DNA of 64,000 bases from Shimia sp047124445 (GCF_047124445.1 NZ_CP138921.1:682001-746000), one strand, 5' to 3'. Positions 9,322 through 17,912 are shown, counted from the first letter of the stretch. The notes: generated by a model from the sequence alone, not told the origin. Translations and numbers: made by a program.

Positions 9322-10623
9322 ATGGTCCAGCAAACCCTAGCAGGCAGCCGTATCAGAGAGCGCCGCGTGATGGCGGGCTTGCGCCAGGCCGAACTTGCAA
9401 AGCAGGTCGGAATCTCCGGCAGTTACCTCAACTTAATCGAGCACAACCGCCGCAGAATCGGCGGAAAGCTGTTAAACGACATCGCTCAGGCCCTCAATGT
9501 AGAACCCTCTTTGTTAAGTGAAGGTGCAGAGGCGGCGCTTTTGTCAGCTTTGCGTGAGGCGGCGGCGGTCACGGATGCTGTGGAGCCGGAGCTGGAGCGG
9601 GGCGATGAGTTTGCCGGACGGTTTCCGGGCTGGGCCGGGTTAATTGCGGAGCAACATAAACGATTGCGCAGCCTGGAGCACACCGCAGCCACCCTGACCG
9701 ACCGGCTCACACATGACCCGCATTTGGCGACCTCGGTGCATGAGATGTTGACCATGGTGACCGCGATCCGTTCGACGGCGGGGATTTTGGTGGACACCAA
9801 AGAGATTGAACCGGAGTGGCGCAACCGTTTTCACCGCAACCTGAATGAGGACAGTCAGCGACTTGCGGAAGGGGCGGAGCAACTGGTGGCCTATCTGGAC
9901 GATGCGGGGGATGCCTCGGCGGGCATGACGTTGCCTTTGGAAGAGGTGGAGGCGATGCTGGAAGCGCATAAGTTCCGCTTTGACAGCCTGGTCAACGCCA
10001 CACCGGATGAACTGTCCGTGTTTATTGGCAATCAGGCGCAACTGACCTCGGACGCGGCGCGGGACATGGCTATGTCGGTGGTGCGGCAGTTGCGGGCGGA
10101 TGCGCGGCTGTTGTCATTGGATATGTTGGAACGGCAGGTCAGCGATGGCGTTGTGGAACCGGCGCGGATTGCATCGGACTATGGCGTGCCGCTCAGCACC
10201 GTGTTGCGTCGCTTGGCTGCGGTGTCTGATGACATGCTGCCGATGCCGCTTGGGCTGGTGATGTGTGACGCATCCGGCACCTTGATGTTGCGCAAGCCGG
10301 TGGAGGGCTTTGCCATTCCACGCTTTTCTGGCGCGTGCCCGAAGTGGCCGCTGTTTCAGGCCCTGTCGCGTCCAATGCAGGCTTTGCGGCAGACGGTCAC
10401 CATGACCGGGCGCGAAGCCAAGCGGTTTGACTGCTATGCGGTAAGTGAGCCGATTGGCACCATTCAGCTCAACGTGGCACCGCTGTATCACAGTTACATG
10501 CTGATTGTGCCGCTTGAAGAAGCGGGGGAAACTGAGGCAGAGGTTGGGTCGTCCTGTCGTGTCTGTCCGCTGGAGCACTGTGAGGGGCGGCGGGAGCCGT
10601 CTTTGCTGGCGGATGTGGGGTAA
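9322..10623 (+). CDS. XRE-family short-chain fatty acid regulator (ScfR/RamB-like)
   Basis: A 433-residue regulator. An XRE helix-turn-helix occupies about residues 5-60 (RIRERRVMAGLRQAELAKQV, then GISGSYLNLIEHNRRRIGG). A C-terminal domain of the DUF2083/ScfR type ends in the cysteine cluster CRVCPLEHCEGRREPS. No HExxH motif of the central IrrE/M78 peptidase domain is seen, so that part is diverged. Family members (RamB, PrpC-type ScfR) control acetate, propionate or glyoxylate-shunt genes in response to acyl-CoA status. It is divergent from the importer operon. ATG 9322 is chosen over the upstream start because GAGGGG precedes it. Confidence 0.85.
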   Translation: MVQQTLAGSRIRERRVMAGLRQAELAKQVGISGSYLNLIEHNRRRIGGKLLNDIAQALNVEPSLLSEGAEAALLSALREAAAVTDAVEPELERGDEFAGRFPGWAGLIAEQHKRLRSLEHTAATLTDRLTHDPHLATSVHEMLTMVTAIRSTAGILVDTKEIEPEWRNRFHRNLNEDSQRLAEGAEQLVAYLDDAGDASAGMTLPLEEVEAMLEAHKFRFDSLVNATPDELSVFIGNQAQLTSDAARDMAMSVVRQLRADARLLSLDMLERQVSDGVVEPARIASDYGVPLSTVLRRLAAVSDDMLPMPLGLVMCDASGTLMLRKPVEGFAIPRFSGACPKWPLFQALSRPMQALRQTVTMTGREAKRFDCYAVSEPIGTIQLNVAPLYHSYMLIVPLEEAGETEAEVGSSCRVCPLEHCEGRREPSLLADVG

Positions 10624-10704
10624 CGTGGGAAAATACCTTTTCTTTTTGTGGGCGACCGCTAAGAATGGCGCACCGCTTGTGGACTTTTTGGGAGGGGAGG
10701 CTGC

Positions 10705-11073
10705 ATGGGCAAAAACGTGCTAGTCATCGAAGATGAGCCCAACATCATCGAAGCGATCAGCTTCATCCTGTCTCGTGACGGCTGGTCCGTCGCGACCCAT
10801 TCCAATGGGCATGACGCGGTTGGGGTGGTGCAGAATGCCATGCCTGATCTGGTCATTCTGGACGTGATGCTGCCGGGAAAAACCGGGTATGACATCCTGC
10901 GCGAGCTGCGCAGCGAAGATGCCACACAGGGCCTTCCGGTGCTGATGCTGACCGCCAAGGGGCAGGTCAAAGACCGCGAGATGGCGGAACGTGCCGGCGC
11001 AAGCCGCTTTATGACCAAGCCGTTTTCCAATGCTGAGGTGCTGGACGCGGTGCGCGAGTTGGTGGCCGGGTGA
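10705..11073 (+). CDS. single-domain response regulator (CheY-like receiver)
   Basis: A 122-residue stand-alone receiver domain with the acidic pocket E9-D10, phospho-acceptor D53 in LVILDVMLPGKTG, Thr in LMLTAKG and Lys in FMTKPF. No output domain follows. The stop overlaps the GTG start of the next gene (GTGA), and the CrbS-like kinase is two genes downstream, so it is the obvious phosphorylation partner (inference). In Vibrio and Pseudomonas the CrbS partner CrbR has a LuxR-type DNA-binding domain, so a receiver-only partner here implies an extra output component. Confidence 0.93.
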   Translation: MGKNVLVIEDEPNIIEAISFILSRDGWSVATHSNGHDAVGVVQNAMPDLVILDVMLPGKTGYDILRELRSEDATQGLPVLMLTAKGQVKDREMAERAGASRFMTKPFSNAEVLDAVRELVAG

Positions 11074-11339
11074 GCCCCAAACACAATATTCCTTTTCTGG
11101 AGCGGCAGAGTTACCGCCGCCGTCGGTTGATCGACACAATCCGCATGTTGCCGGTCATTGGCGCGGTGCTCTGGGCGGTGCCGCTGTTGTGGCGCCAATC
11201 CGAGGCCAGCGGTACGGTGATGACGTCTGACGCAATCATCTACATCTTTCTGGTTTGGCTGTTCATGGTGGTTGGTGGTGCATGGTTGGCCCGCAATCTC
11301 AAGCGCAGCGATGCGGAGGAGAAGGAGCGGGGGCGCTGA
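11070..11339 (+). CDS. small membrane protein linked to SSS-kinase
   Basis: An 89-residue protein with two hydrophobic segments (about 26-40 and 53-75) and charged ends. It starts with GTG overlapping the receiver stop (GTGA), and its stop overlaps the kinase start (TGATG), so translation is coupled on both sides. Size and position recall the small two-helix subunits (DUF485/DUF997-like) that accompany sodium/solute symporters such as ActP and PanF. The domain cannot be confirmed by eye. A partner of the transporter half of the next protein is the natural reading. Confidence 0.75.
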   Translation: MSPKHNIPFLERQSYRRRRLIDTIRMLPVIGAVLWAVPLLWRQSEASGTVMTSDAIIYIFLVWLFMVVGGAWLARNLKRSDAEEKERGR

Positions 11340-14029
11340 TGGGCACGCTCAATATTCTGGTTGGCGTTTGTCTGATCTACGTCGTGTTCCTGTTCTTGAT
11401 TGCCTTTGCGGCAGAGCGCGCGGCGCTGGAAGGTAAAGGCGGCTGGCTGCGAAGCCCGTTGATCTACACCTTGTCGCTGTCGATCTATTGCACCGCCTGG
11501 ACCTTTTACGGCGCGGTGGGCTATGCGGCGCGCTCCGGCCTTGAGTATCTAACGATCTACATTGGCCCGTCGCTGGTGATGATTGGCTGGTGGTGGCTGT
11601 TGCGCAAACTGGTGCGGATTGGACGCAGCCAACGCATCACCTCGATTGCCGATTTGATCTCGTCGCGCTACGGAAAATCCAACCTCTTGGCGGTAGGCGT
11701 AACCGTCTTGGCGGTGATTGGCACCACGCCGTATATCGCGCTTCAGTTGCAATCGGTGACGGTGAGTTTTGATGTTTTCTCAAATGCTTACGGCGCGGAG
11801 TTAACGGAGGCGACGCAGGGTAGTAATGCGCTTTTGGTGGCGGCTGGGCTGGCGCTATTCACCATCGTTTTTGGCACCCGCAACTTGGACGTCAACGAGC
11901 GGCACCACGGAGTGGTGATGGCGGTTGCGGTGGAAGCGATTGTGAAGCTGTTTGCTCTGCTGGCGGTGGGCATCTTTGTGGTCTGGGGCCTTGGTGGTGG
12001 GGTGAGCGAAACCCTGGCGCGGATCGATGCCAGCGAGATTGGCCAATGGCAGATGCGAGGGGATCGCTGGGCGACGTTGATTTTCCTCTCCGGTGCCGCG
12101 TTCCTGTGCTTGCCACGGATGTTTCAGGTCATGGTGGTTGAGAATGAAGATGAGGATCATCTGCGCACCGCGAGCTGGGCCTTTCCCGCCTACCTGATGA
12201 TCATGAGCCTGTTTGTGGTGCCGATTGCTGTGGTGGGGTTGGACCTCATGCCAGCGGGCAGCAACCCGGATTTCTTTGTGCTGACCGTGCCTTTGGCCAC
12301 CGGCAATGATGCGCTGGCGATGTTGAGCTTCATCGGGGGATTTTCGAGCGCGACCTCCATGGTGATTGTGGCGGCCTTGGCGCTGTCGACCATGGTGTCC
12401 AACCATATTGTGATGCCGATCTGGCTTAGCACGCAGAGCGTAGGAGCGTCTGTTTCTGGTGACGTGCGCCATGTTGTGCTGTTGTCGCGGCGGATTTCCA
12501 TCGGGGCTGTGGTTTTCCTTGGCTACCTGTATTTCCGCTTGTCGGGGGGAGGCACGGCGTTGGCCTCGATTGGTTTGATCTCCTTTGCCGGGGTGGCGCA
12601 GTTTTTGCCGGTTCTGATTGGCGGGATTTTCTGGCGCGGGGCAACGCGCACCGGGGCCTTTGTCGGCCTTACGGTGGGCTTTGTGATCTGGGCCTATACG
12701 CTTTTGCTGCCAAGCTTTGGCGCGGGCACTCTGGTGTCGGAAGCGATGCTGACCGAAGGCCCGATGGGGCTGAGCTGGCTGCGGCCACAGGCGTTTTTTG
12801 GCATCACTGGGATGGACCCTTTGGTACATGCAGTGTTCTGGTCTATCCTTTTGAACACAATGAGTTTCTTTGTTGCTTCCCTGGTGGGGTTCCCGTCGCC
12901 GTTGGAGCGCTTGCAGGGCGCGCAGTTTGTGAATGTGTTTGAGCACAGCTCCACACCGCAAAGCTGGGCGGGCAGCCTGGCGCAGACTGAAGACCTGATG
13001 GTCATGGCGCAGCGCATCATCGGTGCGCGGGAGGCGCAGAACCTGTTTGAGCGTGAGGCCAAACGCCAGGGCATGAGTGGGCTGTTGCCGGAGCCCTCGC
13101 CGGACTTTTTGCAACGTTTGGAGCGGGAATTGGCTGGGTCGGTGGGCGCGGCAACGGCGCATGCGATGATTGGGCAGATTGTCGGGGGCGCGTCGGTGTC
13201 GGTGGAGGACCTGATGGCGGTGGCCGATGAAACCGCGCAGATGATGGAGTACTCCAGCAAGCTGGAAGCCAAATCCGAAGAGCAGGCCCGCACCGCACGG
13301 CAATTGCGGCAGGCCAATGAAAAGCTGACACTGATTTCGGAGCAGAAAGACAGCTTCCTGAGCCAAGTGAGCCATGAGCTGCGCACGCCGATGACCTCGA
13401 TCCGGGCGTTCTCGGAGATTCTGCGGGACAGCGATCGGCTCAGTGAGGATGAAAAGATCAAATACAGCTCGATCATCCATGACGAAGCGCTGCGTCTGAC
13501 GCGGCTCCTGGATGATTTGCTGGATCTGAGCGTGCTGGAAAGTGGCCGGGTGAACCTGAACATGCAGAGCGGTTCGCTGAAAGGTATTCTGGATCATGCC
13601 GTGGCCAGCGCATTGACCGGTGCTGGTGAGCAGAAGATGCAGGTCGTGCGCAATGTCGCCTATGAGGAAATCACCCTGAACACCGATCTGGACCGCCTTA
13701 GTCAAGTGTTCATCAACCTCATTGGAAACGCTCAGAAATATTGCGACGCCAGTGCGCCGAAACTGCGCATTGAAGTCGGGCGGAGCAATGGCGCTTTGGT
13801 GGTGGATTTCATCGATAACGGCAGCGGTATTCCCAAAACCGAACAGGCGGTGATCTTTGAGAAGTTCTCCCGCACGGGCGAGCAGAAGGTCAAAGGCGCC
13901 GGGCTGGGTTTGGCGATTTGTCGCGAGATCATGACCCGTTTGGGGGGGGCGGTGGAATACCTGCCGGGACAAGGTGGCGCGGCGTTTCGGGTGACCTTGC
14001 CCGAAGAGGTCGCGCTGGCGGCGCAATAG
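11339..14029 (+). CDS. SLC5 sodium/solute symporter-histidine kinase fusion (CrbS/CbrA-like)
   Basis: An 896-residue sensor. The first about 500 residues are a sodium/solute symporter fold with about 13 membrane segments (SIYCTAWTFYGAVGYAARSG near the N-terminus, then SADLISSRYGKS-like SSS motifs). A linker and coiled coil (about 600-665) lead to HisKA with SHELRTP (His679) and HATPase with N-box INLIGNAQKY, G1 DNGSGIP and G2 GAGLGLAICREI. No receiver domain is attached. CrbS-type proteins sense acetate and switch on acs; CbrA senses histidine or carbon status. The acs and ScfR context favours the acetate reading. The ATG at 11339 overlaps the preceding stop; the longer upstream frame is rejected. 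Confidence 0.9.
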   Translation: MGTLNILVGVCLIYVVFLFLIAFAAERAALEGKGGWLRSPLIYTLSLSIYCTAWTFYGAVGYAARSGLEYLTIYIGPSLVMIGWWWLLRKLVRIGRSQRITSIADLISSRYGKSNLLAVGVTVLAVIGTTPYIALQLQSVTVSFDVFSNAYGAELTEATQGSNALLVAAGLALFTIVFGTRNLDVNERHHGVVMAVAVEAIVKLFALLAVGIFVVWGLGGGVSETLARIDASEIGQWQMRGDRWATLIFLSGAAFLCLPRMFQVMVVENEDEDHLRTASWAFPAYLMIMSLFVVPIAVVGLDLMPAGSNPDFFVLTVPLATGNDALAMLSFIGGFSSATSMVIVAALALSTMVSNHIVMPIWLSTQSVGASVSGDVRHVVLLSRRISIGAVVFLGYLYFRLSGGGTALASIGLISFAGVAQFLPVLIGGIFWRGATRTGAFVGLTVGFVIWAYTLLLPSFGAGTLVSEAMLTEGPMGLSWLRPQAFFGITGMDPLVHAVFWSILLNTMSFFVASLVGFPSPLERLQGAQFVNVFEHSSTPQSWAGSLAQTEDLMVMAQRIIGAREAQNLFEREAKRQGMSGLLPEPSPDFLQRLERELAGSVGAATAHAMIGQIVGGASVSVEDLMAVADETAQMMEYSSKLEAKSEEQARTARQLRQANEKLTLISEQKDSFLSQVSHELRTPMTSIRAFSEILRDSDRLSEDEKIKYSSIIHDEALRLTRLLDDLLDLSVLESGRVNLNMQSGSLKGILDHAVASALTGAGEQKMQVVRNVAYEEITLNTDLDRLSQVFINLIGNAQKYCDASAPKLRIEVGRSNGALVVDFIDNGSGIPKTEQAVIFEKFSRTGEQKVKGAGLGLAICREIMTRLGGAVEYLPGQGGAAFRVTLPEEVALAAQ

Positions 14030-14129
14030 GCACAATTTCACACGGATTTTGACGGTCTCGTAGAGGCTCTATTAACCTTATTGCGGCACATCTGTCCTGC
14101 AAGGAGCCACAAACAGGGCAGATCCGGAT

Positions 14130-15419
14130 ATGAGTGAAACTCAAGCCACTTCAATTCTACGTCGTAAAGCAGCGGATGGGCGGACCGAGCATCAGGCGCG
14201 CGCGATGACCCCCAACAAGGCCCTGCGCCTTGGCCTCGCTTTGGCGGCGGAAAAGGGTATGGATCTGGCGCTGGATGTGACCGATGTGCGTCATGTTAAG
14301 CTGCCGCACCGCGCCGTTGAGGTGACGCTGGACAATGAATCTCTGTTGATCTTGCTTGAAGGGCAGAATGGTGAGCCCGGTGCCCTGGCGATGGATATGC
14401 AAGTGATGGCGGGGCTGGTGGAGTTCCAAACCCTTGGTCAGGTTGTTCCCAAGCCGGTAACCGATCGTGTGCCCACCAAGGTGGATGCCGCACTGATCAC
14501 GCCGTTTCTGGAAGACGCGCTGATGCGCTATGTGCGCATGTTGGCGGAAGAGGGCGAGGCGCCATACTGGCTGCAGCACTACAAATTTGGCGCGATGATG
14601 CAGGACACGCGGACGCTGTCGTTGGCGATGACTGCGCAGGATTACCAAATGTTTGTGCTCGACGTGAAACTCGAGCGGGGCAAGAAAACCGGCACCATGG
14701 CGCTGCTGTTCCCGGATGTGCAGGTGCTGGTCAATGAGCCCGAAGAGGATGCGGAAACCGACGCCGAGAAATTCCAAAATGGTGTGAAAGAAGCCAGCAC
14801 CGTGCTGAACGCGGTGGTGGGCAAACTCAGCCTGCCGATTGCGCAGATTCAGGCGTTGCAAGCGGGGGATACGCTGCCGCTGTCCGAAGAGGCGATGCAA
14901 AACGCCACGCTCGAGGCGCTGACCGGCGAAGAGATTGCCGAGGTGCGCATTGGGCAGCTCAATGGCATGCGCGCGGTCTGTGTGCCGGGACTGGTGGGCG
15001 CGGCACCTGCTGCGGCCCCGTCCACTGAGCTGACGGTGTCGGAGATGCCGGACATGGGTATGCCGGATATGGGCGCGCCCGAGATGCCCGCGATGGACAT
15101 GCCTGCCATGGACATGCCGGGGATGGACATGCCAGCGATGGGCGGCATGGATGATATTGGTGGCGATCTGCCGGGCATGGCGGAAATGCCTGCGTTGGAT
15201 GGCGGCGGCTTGCCAGATATGGGTGGTGATTTGCCGGATCTGGGAGGCGGTGGCCTGCCGGACCTTGAGCCAATGGGCGAGATGGGCGTTGGCCTGGATG
15301 CGGACAATGGCATGGAAGATTTTGCCGGGTTGGACGATCTCGATGATCTGATCCAGCTGGGCAATGATGACATAGGCGATCCGGCGGCGTTGGCTGATCT
15401 GGATTTGACAGGCACGTAA
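14130..15419 (+). CDS. FliM/FliN-like (SpoA-domain) protein with Met-Pro-Asp-rich tail
   Basis: A 429-residue protein. Residues 1-220 are a soluble FliM-like region with no clear motif. About residues 225-290 resemble a SpoA/FliN surface-presentation domain (VVGKLSLPIAQIQALQAGDT, then LPLSEEA). Residues about 300-400 are a low-complexity tail of MPDMG, MPAMD and GGGLPD units. The SpoA similarity is a visual match to FliM/FliN C-terminal domains. There are no flagellar or type III secretion genes nearby. It lies 100 bases after the CrbS-like kinase and is followed by a terminator, so cotranscription with the receiver and kinase is possible. An AAGGAG lies 25 bases before the ATG, further than ideal. 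Confidence 0.75.
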   Translation: MSETQATSILRRKAADGRTEHQARAMTPNKALRLGLALAAEKGMDLALDVTDVRHVKLPHRAVEVTLDNESLLILLEGQNGEPGALAMDMQVMAGLVEFQTLGQVVPKPVTDRVPTKVDAALITPFLEDALMRYVRMLAEEGEAPYWLQHYKFGAMMQDTRTLSLAMTAQDYQMFVLDVKLERGKKTGTMALLFPDVQVLVNEPEEDAETDAEKFQNGVKEASTVLNAVVGKLSLPIAQIQALQAGDTLPLSEEAMQNATLEALTGEEIAEVRIGQLNGMRAVCVPGLVGAAPAAAPSTELTVSEMPDMGMPDMGAPEMPAMDMPAMDMPGMDMPAMGGMDDIGGDLPGMAEMPALDGGGLPDMGGDLPDLGGGGLPDLEPMGEMGVGLDADNGMEDFAGLDDLDDLIQLGNDDIGDPAALADLDLTGT

Positions 15420-15451
15420 GACTTTCGAGCAGTCTTAACGAGCAGACGCAA

Positions 15452-15486
15452 AAAAGCCCCGCCGGAAGAGCGGGGCTTTTTGTTTT
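15452..15486. terminator. Bidirectional terminator
   Basis: AAAAGCCCCGC/GCGGGGCTTTT forms an 11-bp stem with a 7-base loop and T-rich flanks on both strands. It ends the FliM-like gene on the plus strand and the convergent sulfur operon on the minus strand. Confidence 0.88.
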
Positions 15487-15498
15487 TAAGTCAGATGC

Positions 15499-15927
15499 TT
15501 ATCCTTGCGACTTGATCTCTTCCAGATGCGGCACGAGGCCGGAGACGTCATAGCCCCCGTTGGCGGCGGCGTTCACGATGTCGGCGACGTCCATGTCCTT
15601 GGCCTGAGACAGCGCCCAGCAGATGGTGGAGCGTGTGCCAGAGCGGCAGTAGGCCAGCACCTTGCCGTCACAGCCCGCAGCGCTGTCGCGCTGCAGCGCC
15701 TGACGGTCCGGGGTCATCGTGTCCATGGTCAGCGGGTTCACCACATATTGCAGGCCAGCCGCTTCGGCGGCCGCGCGCATGGTCTCGGAATGCTGATCCG
15801 GGCCGACCTCATTGTCAGGACGGTTGTTGATGACAAGCCCGAAGCCAGCGTCGGCAAGGGCGGCAAAATCTGCGGCGTCAATCTGAGGCGCGGCAAAGAA
15901 GCGGTCGGTGATCTGACGAATATCCAT
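15499..15927 (-). CDS. TIGR01244-type sulfurtransferase/phosphatase (Blh N-domain-like)
   Basis: A 142-residue protein of the beta-lactamase-hydrolase-like (Blh) phosphatase family, with NNRPDNE near residue 34 and the catalytic loop CRSGTRS with Cys94. In Blh proteins this domain is fused to a persulfide-dioxygenase MBL domain; here the MBL protein is encoded separately in the same operon (15.5-17.7 kb). The family is tied to sulfide/persulfide detoxification, probably moving sulfane sulfur or acting as a tyrosine-phosphatase-like enzyme. It is the last gene of the operon, 9 bases after the YeeE-type half-transporter. Confidence 0.88.
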   Translation of the reverse strand: MDIRQITDRFFAAPQIDAADFAALADAGFGLVINNRPDNEVGPDQHSETMRAAAEAAGLQYVVNPLTMDTMTPDRQALQRDSAAGCDGKVLAYCRSGTRSTICWALSQAKDMDVADIVNAAANGGYDVSGLVPHLEEIKSQG

Positions 15928-15936
15928 GGCGATTGC

Positions 15937-16371
15937 TTACTCGGCAGGGACGGCGCTGTCCAGTTGCGCGCGCGCCAGAGGGGCCAATGCCATGCCTGCG
16001 AGCATTGTCGCGAAGAACACCCAATGCGGCCAACCGCCATAGCTGAGCGAGGCCACGGCTGGGCCAGGACAAAGCCCGGCGAGACCCCAGCCGACGCCAA
16101 ACAGAACAGAGCCGAGCACAAGGTTGCGACCGAGTTTTGGTTCCGGTGGTGCAGGGAACTCGCCACCCACGACGGGTCTGCGCCCGTTAGTCAGCAGCCA
16201 GGCAATGGCCATCGGGATGATTGCGCCGCCCATCACGAAGGCTAGCGTCGGGTCCCAGTTGCCAAAGACGTCCAGCCAGCCTTGCACCTTGGTGGTGTCG
16301 GTCATGCCGGAAATGAACAGGCCTGCGCCAAACAGGCCACCTGCGATCAGGGCTAGAAGAATGCGGGGCAT
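15937..16371 (-). CDS. YeeE/YedE half-transporter (DUF6691 type)
   Basis: A membrane protein of 144 residues with about four hydrophobic segments. It shows the YeeE/YedE pattern GLFGAGLFISGMTDTTKVQG near the start and VLFGVGWGLAGLCPGPA with its conserved cysteine in the second half. This family carries thiosulfate or other sulfur species across the inner membrane. The longer frame is rejected because the ATG at 16371 overlaps the stop of the preceding half-transporter (TGATG), giving coupled translation and the normal length. Confidence 0.9.
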   Translation of the reverse strand: MPRILLALIAGGLFGAGLFISGMTDTTKVQGWLDVFGNWDPTLAFVMGGAIIPMAIAWLLTNGRRPVVGGEFPAPPEPKLGRNLVLGSVLFGVGWGLAGLCPGPAVASLSYGGWPHWVFFATMLAGMALAPLARAQLDSAVPAE

Positions 16372-16808
16372 CAGATCACTCCCAACAGGTGGCGGAAGAG
16401 CACGACGGTCAGGCCGCCGGCCATGATGTAAAACACGGTGGCCACAATTCCGCGCAGAGACAGGCGGGAGATGCCGCAGACGCCGTGGCCGGAGGTACAG
16501 CCATTGGCGAGGCGGGTTCCAACGCCCACACAAAGACCTGCGGCGATCAGCACAGCTACGTTGGTGGTGGCGTGTGTGTTCACATCAGAGAACAGCGGGT
16601 AGAGCAGCACCGGCACCAGAAAGACCCCTGTCAGGAAGGCCAGACGCTCGGCCATATTGCTTTTGCCAGAGCCATCGACGAGACCGCCGATGATGCCGCT
16701 GGCGCCCATGACGCGGCCGTTGCCCAGTAAGAAGACGGCGCCGCCAAGGCCAATGAGGAGGCCGCCGCCCAGCCCGAAGAGCCAGTCGGTTGGTATTGCA
16801 TTCAACAT
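16371..16808 (-). CDS. YeeE/YedE half-transporter
   Basis: A 145-residue membrane protein, the partner half of the YeeE/YedE-type transporter. It has GLGGGLLIGLGGAVFLLGNG near the start, and GTRLANGCTSGHGVCGISRL carries the conserved Cys residues proposed to relay sulfur in YeeE/TsuA. It has about four hydrophobic segments. It overlaps the following half gene by one base and lies 31 bases after the MBL gene. Two half-length proteins would assemble into the full channel. Confidence 0.92.
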   Translation of the reverse strand: MLNAIPTDWLFGLGGGLLIGLGGAVFLLGNGRVMGASGIIGGLVDGSGKSNMAERLAFLTGVFLVPVLLYPLFSDVNTHATTNVAVLIAAGLCVGVGTRLANGCTSGHGVCGISRLSLRGIVATVFYIMAGGLTVVLFRHLLGVI

Positions 16809-16839
16809 GATTTTTCCTTTGATGTTCGCGCTTTAAGGA

Positions 16840-17703
16840 TCAAAGTTTATTTACGGGAACCTTGAGGAAGACATCGCCTTCGTCATCCGGTTCCGGCATT
16901 TGCCCGGCGCGCATGTTCACCTGCAGCGACGGGATGATGAGTTTGGGCATGGCCAATGTGGCATCCCGGCTGTCGCGCATTTCGACAAAGCTATCTTTGT
17001 CGGCACCGTCGCCCACATGCACGTTGTTGGCTTTCTGCTCACCCACGGTGGTTTCCCAAGCGTATTCATCTCGGCCCGGCGCTTTGTAGTCGTGGCCGAC
17101 AAAAATGCGGGTCTCGTCTGGTAGGGCGAGGATTTTCTGGATCGACTGATACAGCGTCTCGGAAGAGCCGCCGGGGAAGTCACAGCGGGCGGTGCCGAAG
17201 TCTGGCATGAACAGTGTGTCGCCTACAAAAGCCGCGTCGCCAATCACATAGGTCATACAGGCCGGAGTGTGGCCGGGAGTGTGCAGCACGTCGCCGCGCA
17301 GTTGACCAATCATGAAGCTGTCGCCTTCTTCAAACAGTTTGTCGAACTGGCTGCCGTCCCGCTGGAACTCAGTGCCTTCGTTGAAGACCTTGCCGAAGGT
17401 GTCCTGCACAATGGTGATGTTTTTGCCGATGCCAATTTTGCCGCCGATCTTTTCCTGCAGGTAGGGTGCGGCGGAGAGGTGGTCGGCGTGCACATGGCTC
17501 TCGAGGATCCACTCCACTTTCAGGTCGTTCTCTTGAACGTAAGTGATGATCTCATCAGCGGATTTGGTGTCGGTGCGGCCAGAGCTGTAGTCAAAGTCCA
17601 GCACGCTGTCGATGATGGCGCAGGACGTGCCCTCCGGATCTTTCACAACAAAAGAGATGGTGTTCGTCGCTTCGTCAAAAAAGGCTGTTACGTCGGGGGT
17701 CAT
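16840..17703 (-). CDS. MBL-fold persulfide dioxygenase-like hydrolase
   Basis: A 287-residue metallo-beta-lactamase-fold protein with the metal motif HVHADH (His70, His72, Asp74, His75), HTPGHT (His145), GDTLF (Asp162) and GHDY. The pattern and the C-terminal half match persulfide dioxygenase/Blh proteins (glutathione persulfide + O2 to sulfite) better than glyoxalase II. It is the first gene of a sulfur operon with YeeE/YedE transporters and the CRSGTRS protein. AGAGGA lies before the ATG. In relatives such operons are controlled by a BigR/SqrR ArsR-type repressor; no such gene is adjacent here. Confidence 0.92.
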   Translation of the reverse strand: MTPDVTAFFDEATNTISFVVKDPEGTSCAIIDSVLDFDYSSGRTDTKSADEIITYVQENDLKVEWILESHVHADHLSAAPYLQEKIGGKIGIGKNITIVQDTFGKVFNEGTEFQRDGSQFDKLFEEGDSFMIGQLRGDVLHTPGHTPACMTYVIGDAAFVGDTLFMPDFGTARCDFPGGSSETLYQSIQKILALPDETRIFVGHDYKAPGRDEYAWETTVGEQKANNVHVGDGADKDSFVEMRDSRDATLAMPKLIIPSLQVNMRAGQMPEPDDEGDVFLKVPVNKL

Positions 17704-17728
17704 GGCGATTCCTCTATTTGGTGGGAAA

Positions 17729-17756
17729 CATATATGAAAGATTGCATGTGTTGCAA
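17729..17756. promoter_or_regulatory. Inverted repeats upstream of the sulfur operon
   Basis: The 200-base divergent gap holds an 8-bp palindrome CATATATG (17729-17736) and, six bases on, the hyphenated inverted repeat TTGCA-N5-TGCAA (17742-17756). Both lie 25-55 bases upstream of the MBL start, in position to act as an operator for a repressor such as BigR/SqrR. The match to a known site is not established; this is a candidate only. Confidence 0.4.
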
Positions 17757-17912
17757 GATGTGGACGTGATATGTGCCAAAAACATACGCAGTGCGGCGTG
17801 TTTTTGGGCGGCTATTGATGTGAATCAAGGCGCAGAATTGGGGCGGCTGTCAAGGTGCGTGCGGGTTTTGAAGCCGTGCCCTTGTGCGGTGGCCCCGGCA
17901 ATGGAGACGACG

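Noticed and set aside
11855..14041. 728-codon open frame opposite the symporter-kinase
   Set aside because: Shadow frame; Arg/Gln/His-rich with no motif.
14130..15419. Flagellar motor switch gene fliM or fliN
   Set aside because: No flagellar genes nearby, the N-terminal part lacks the FliM CheC-like signature, and the tail is atypical; only SpoA-like similarity is claimed.
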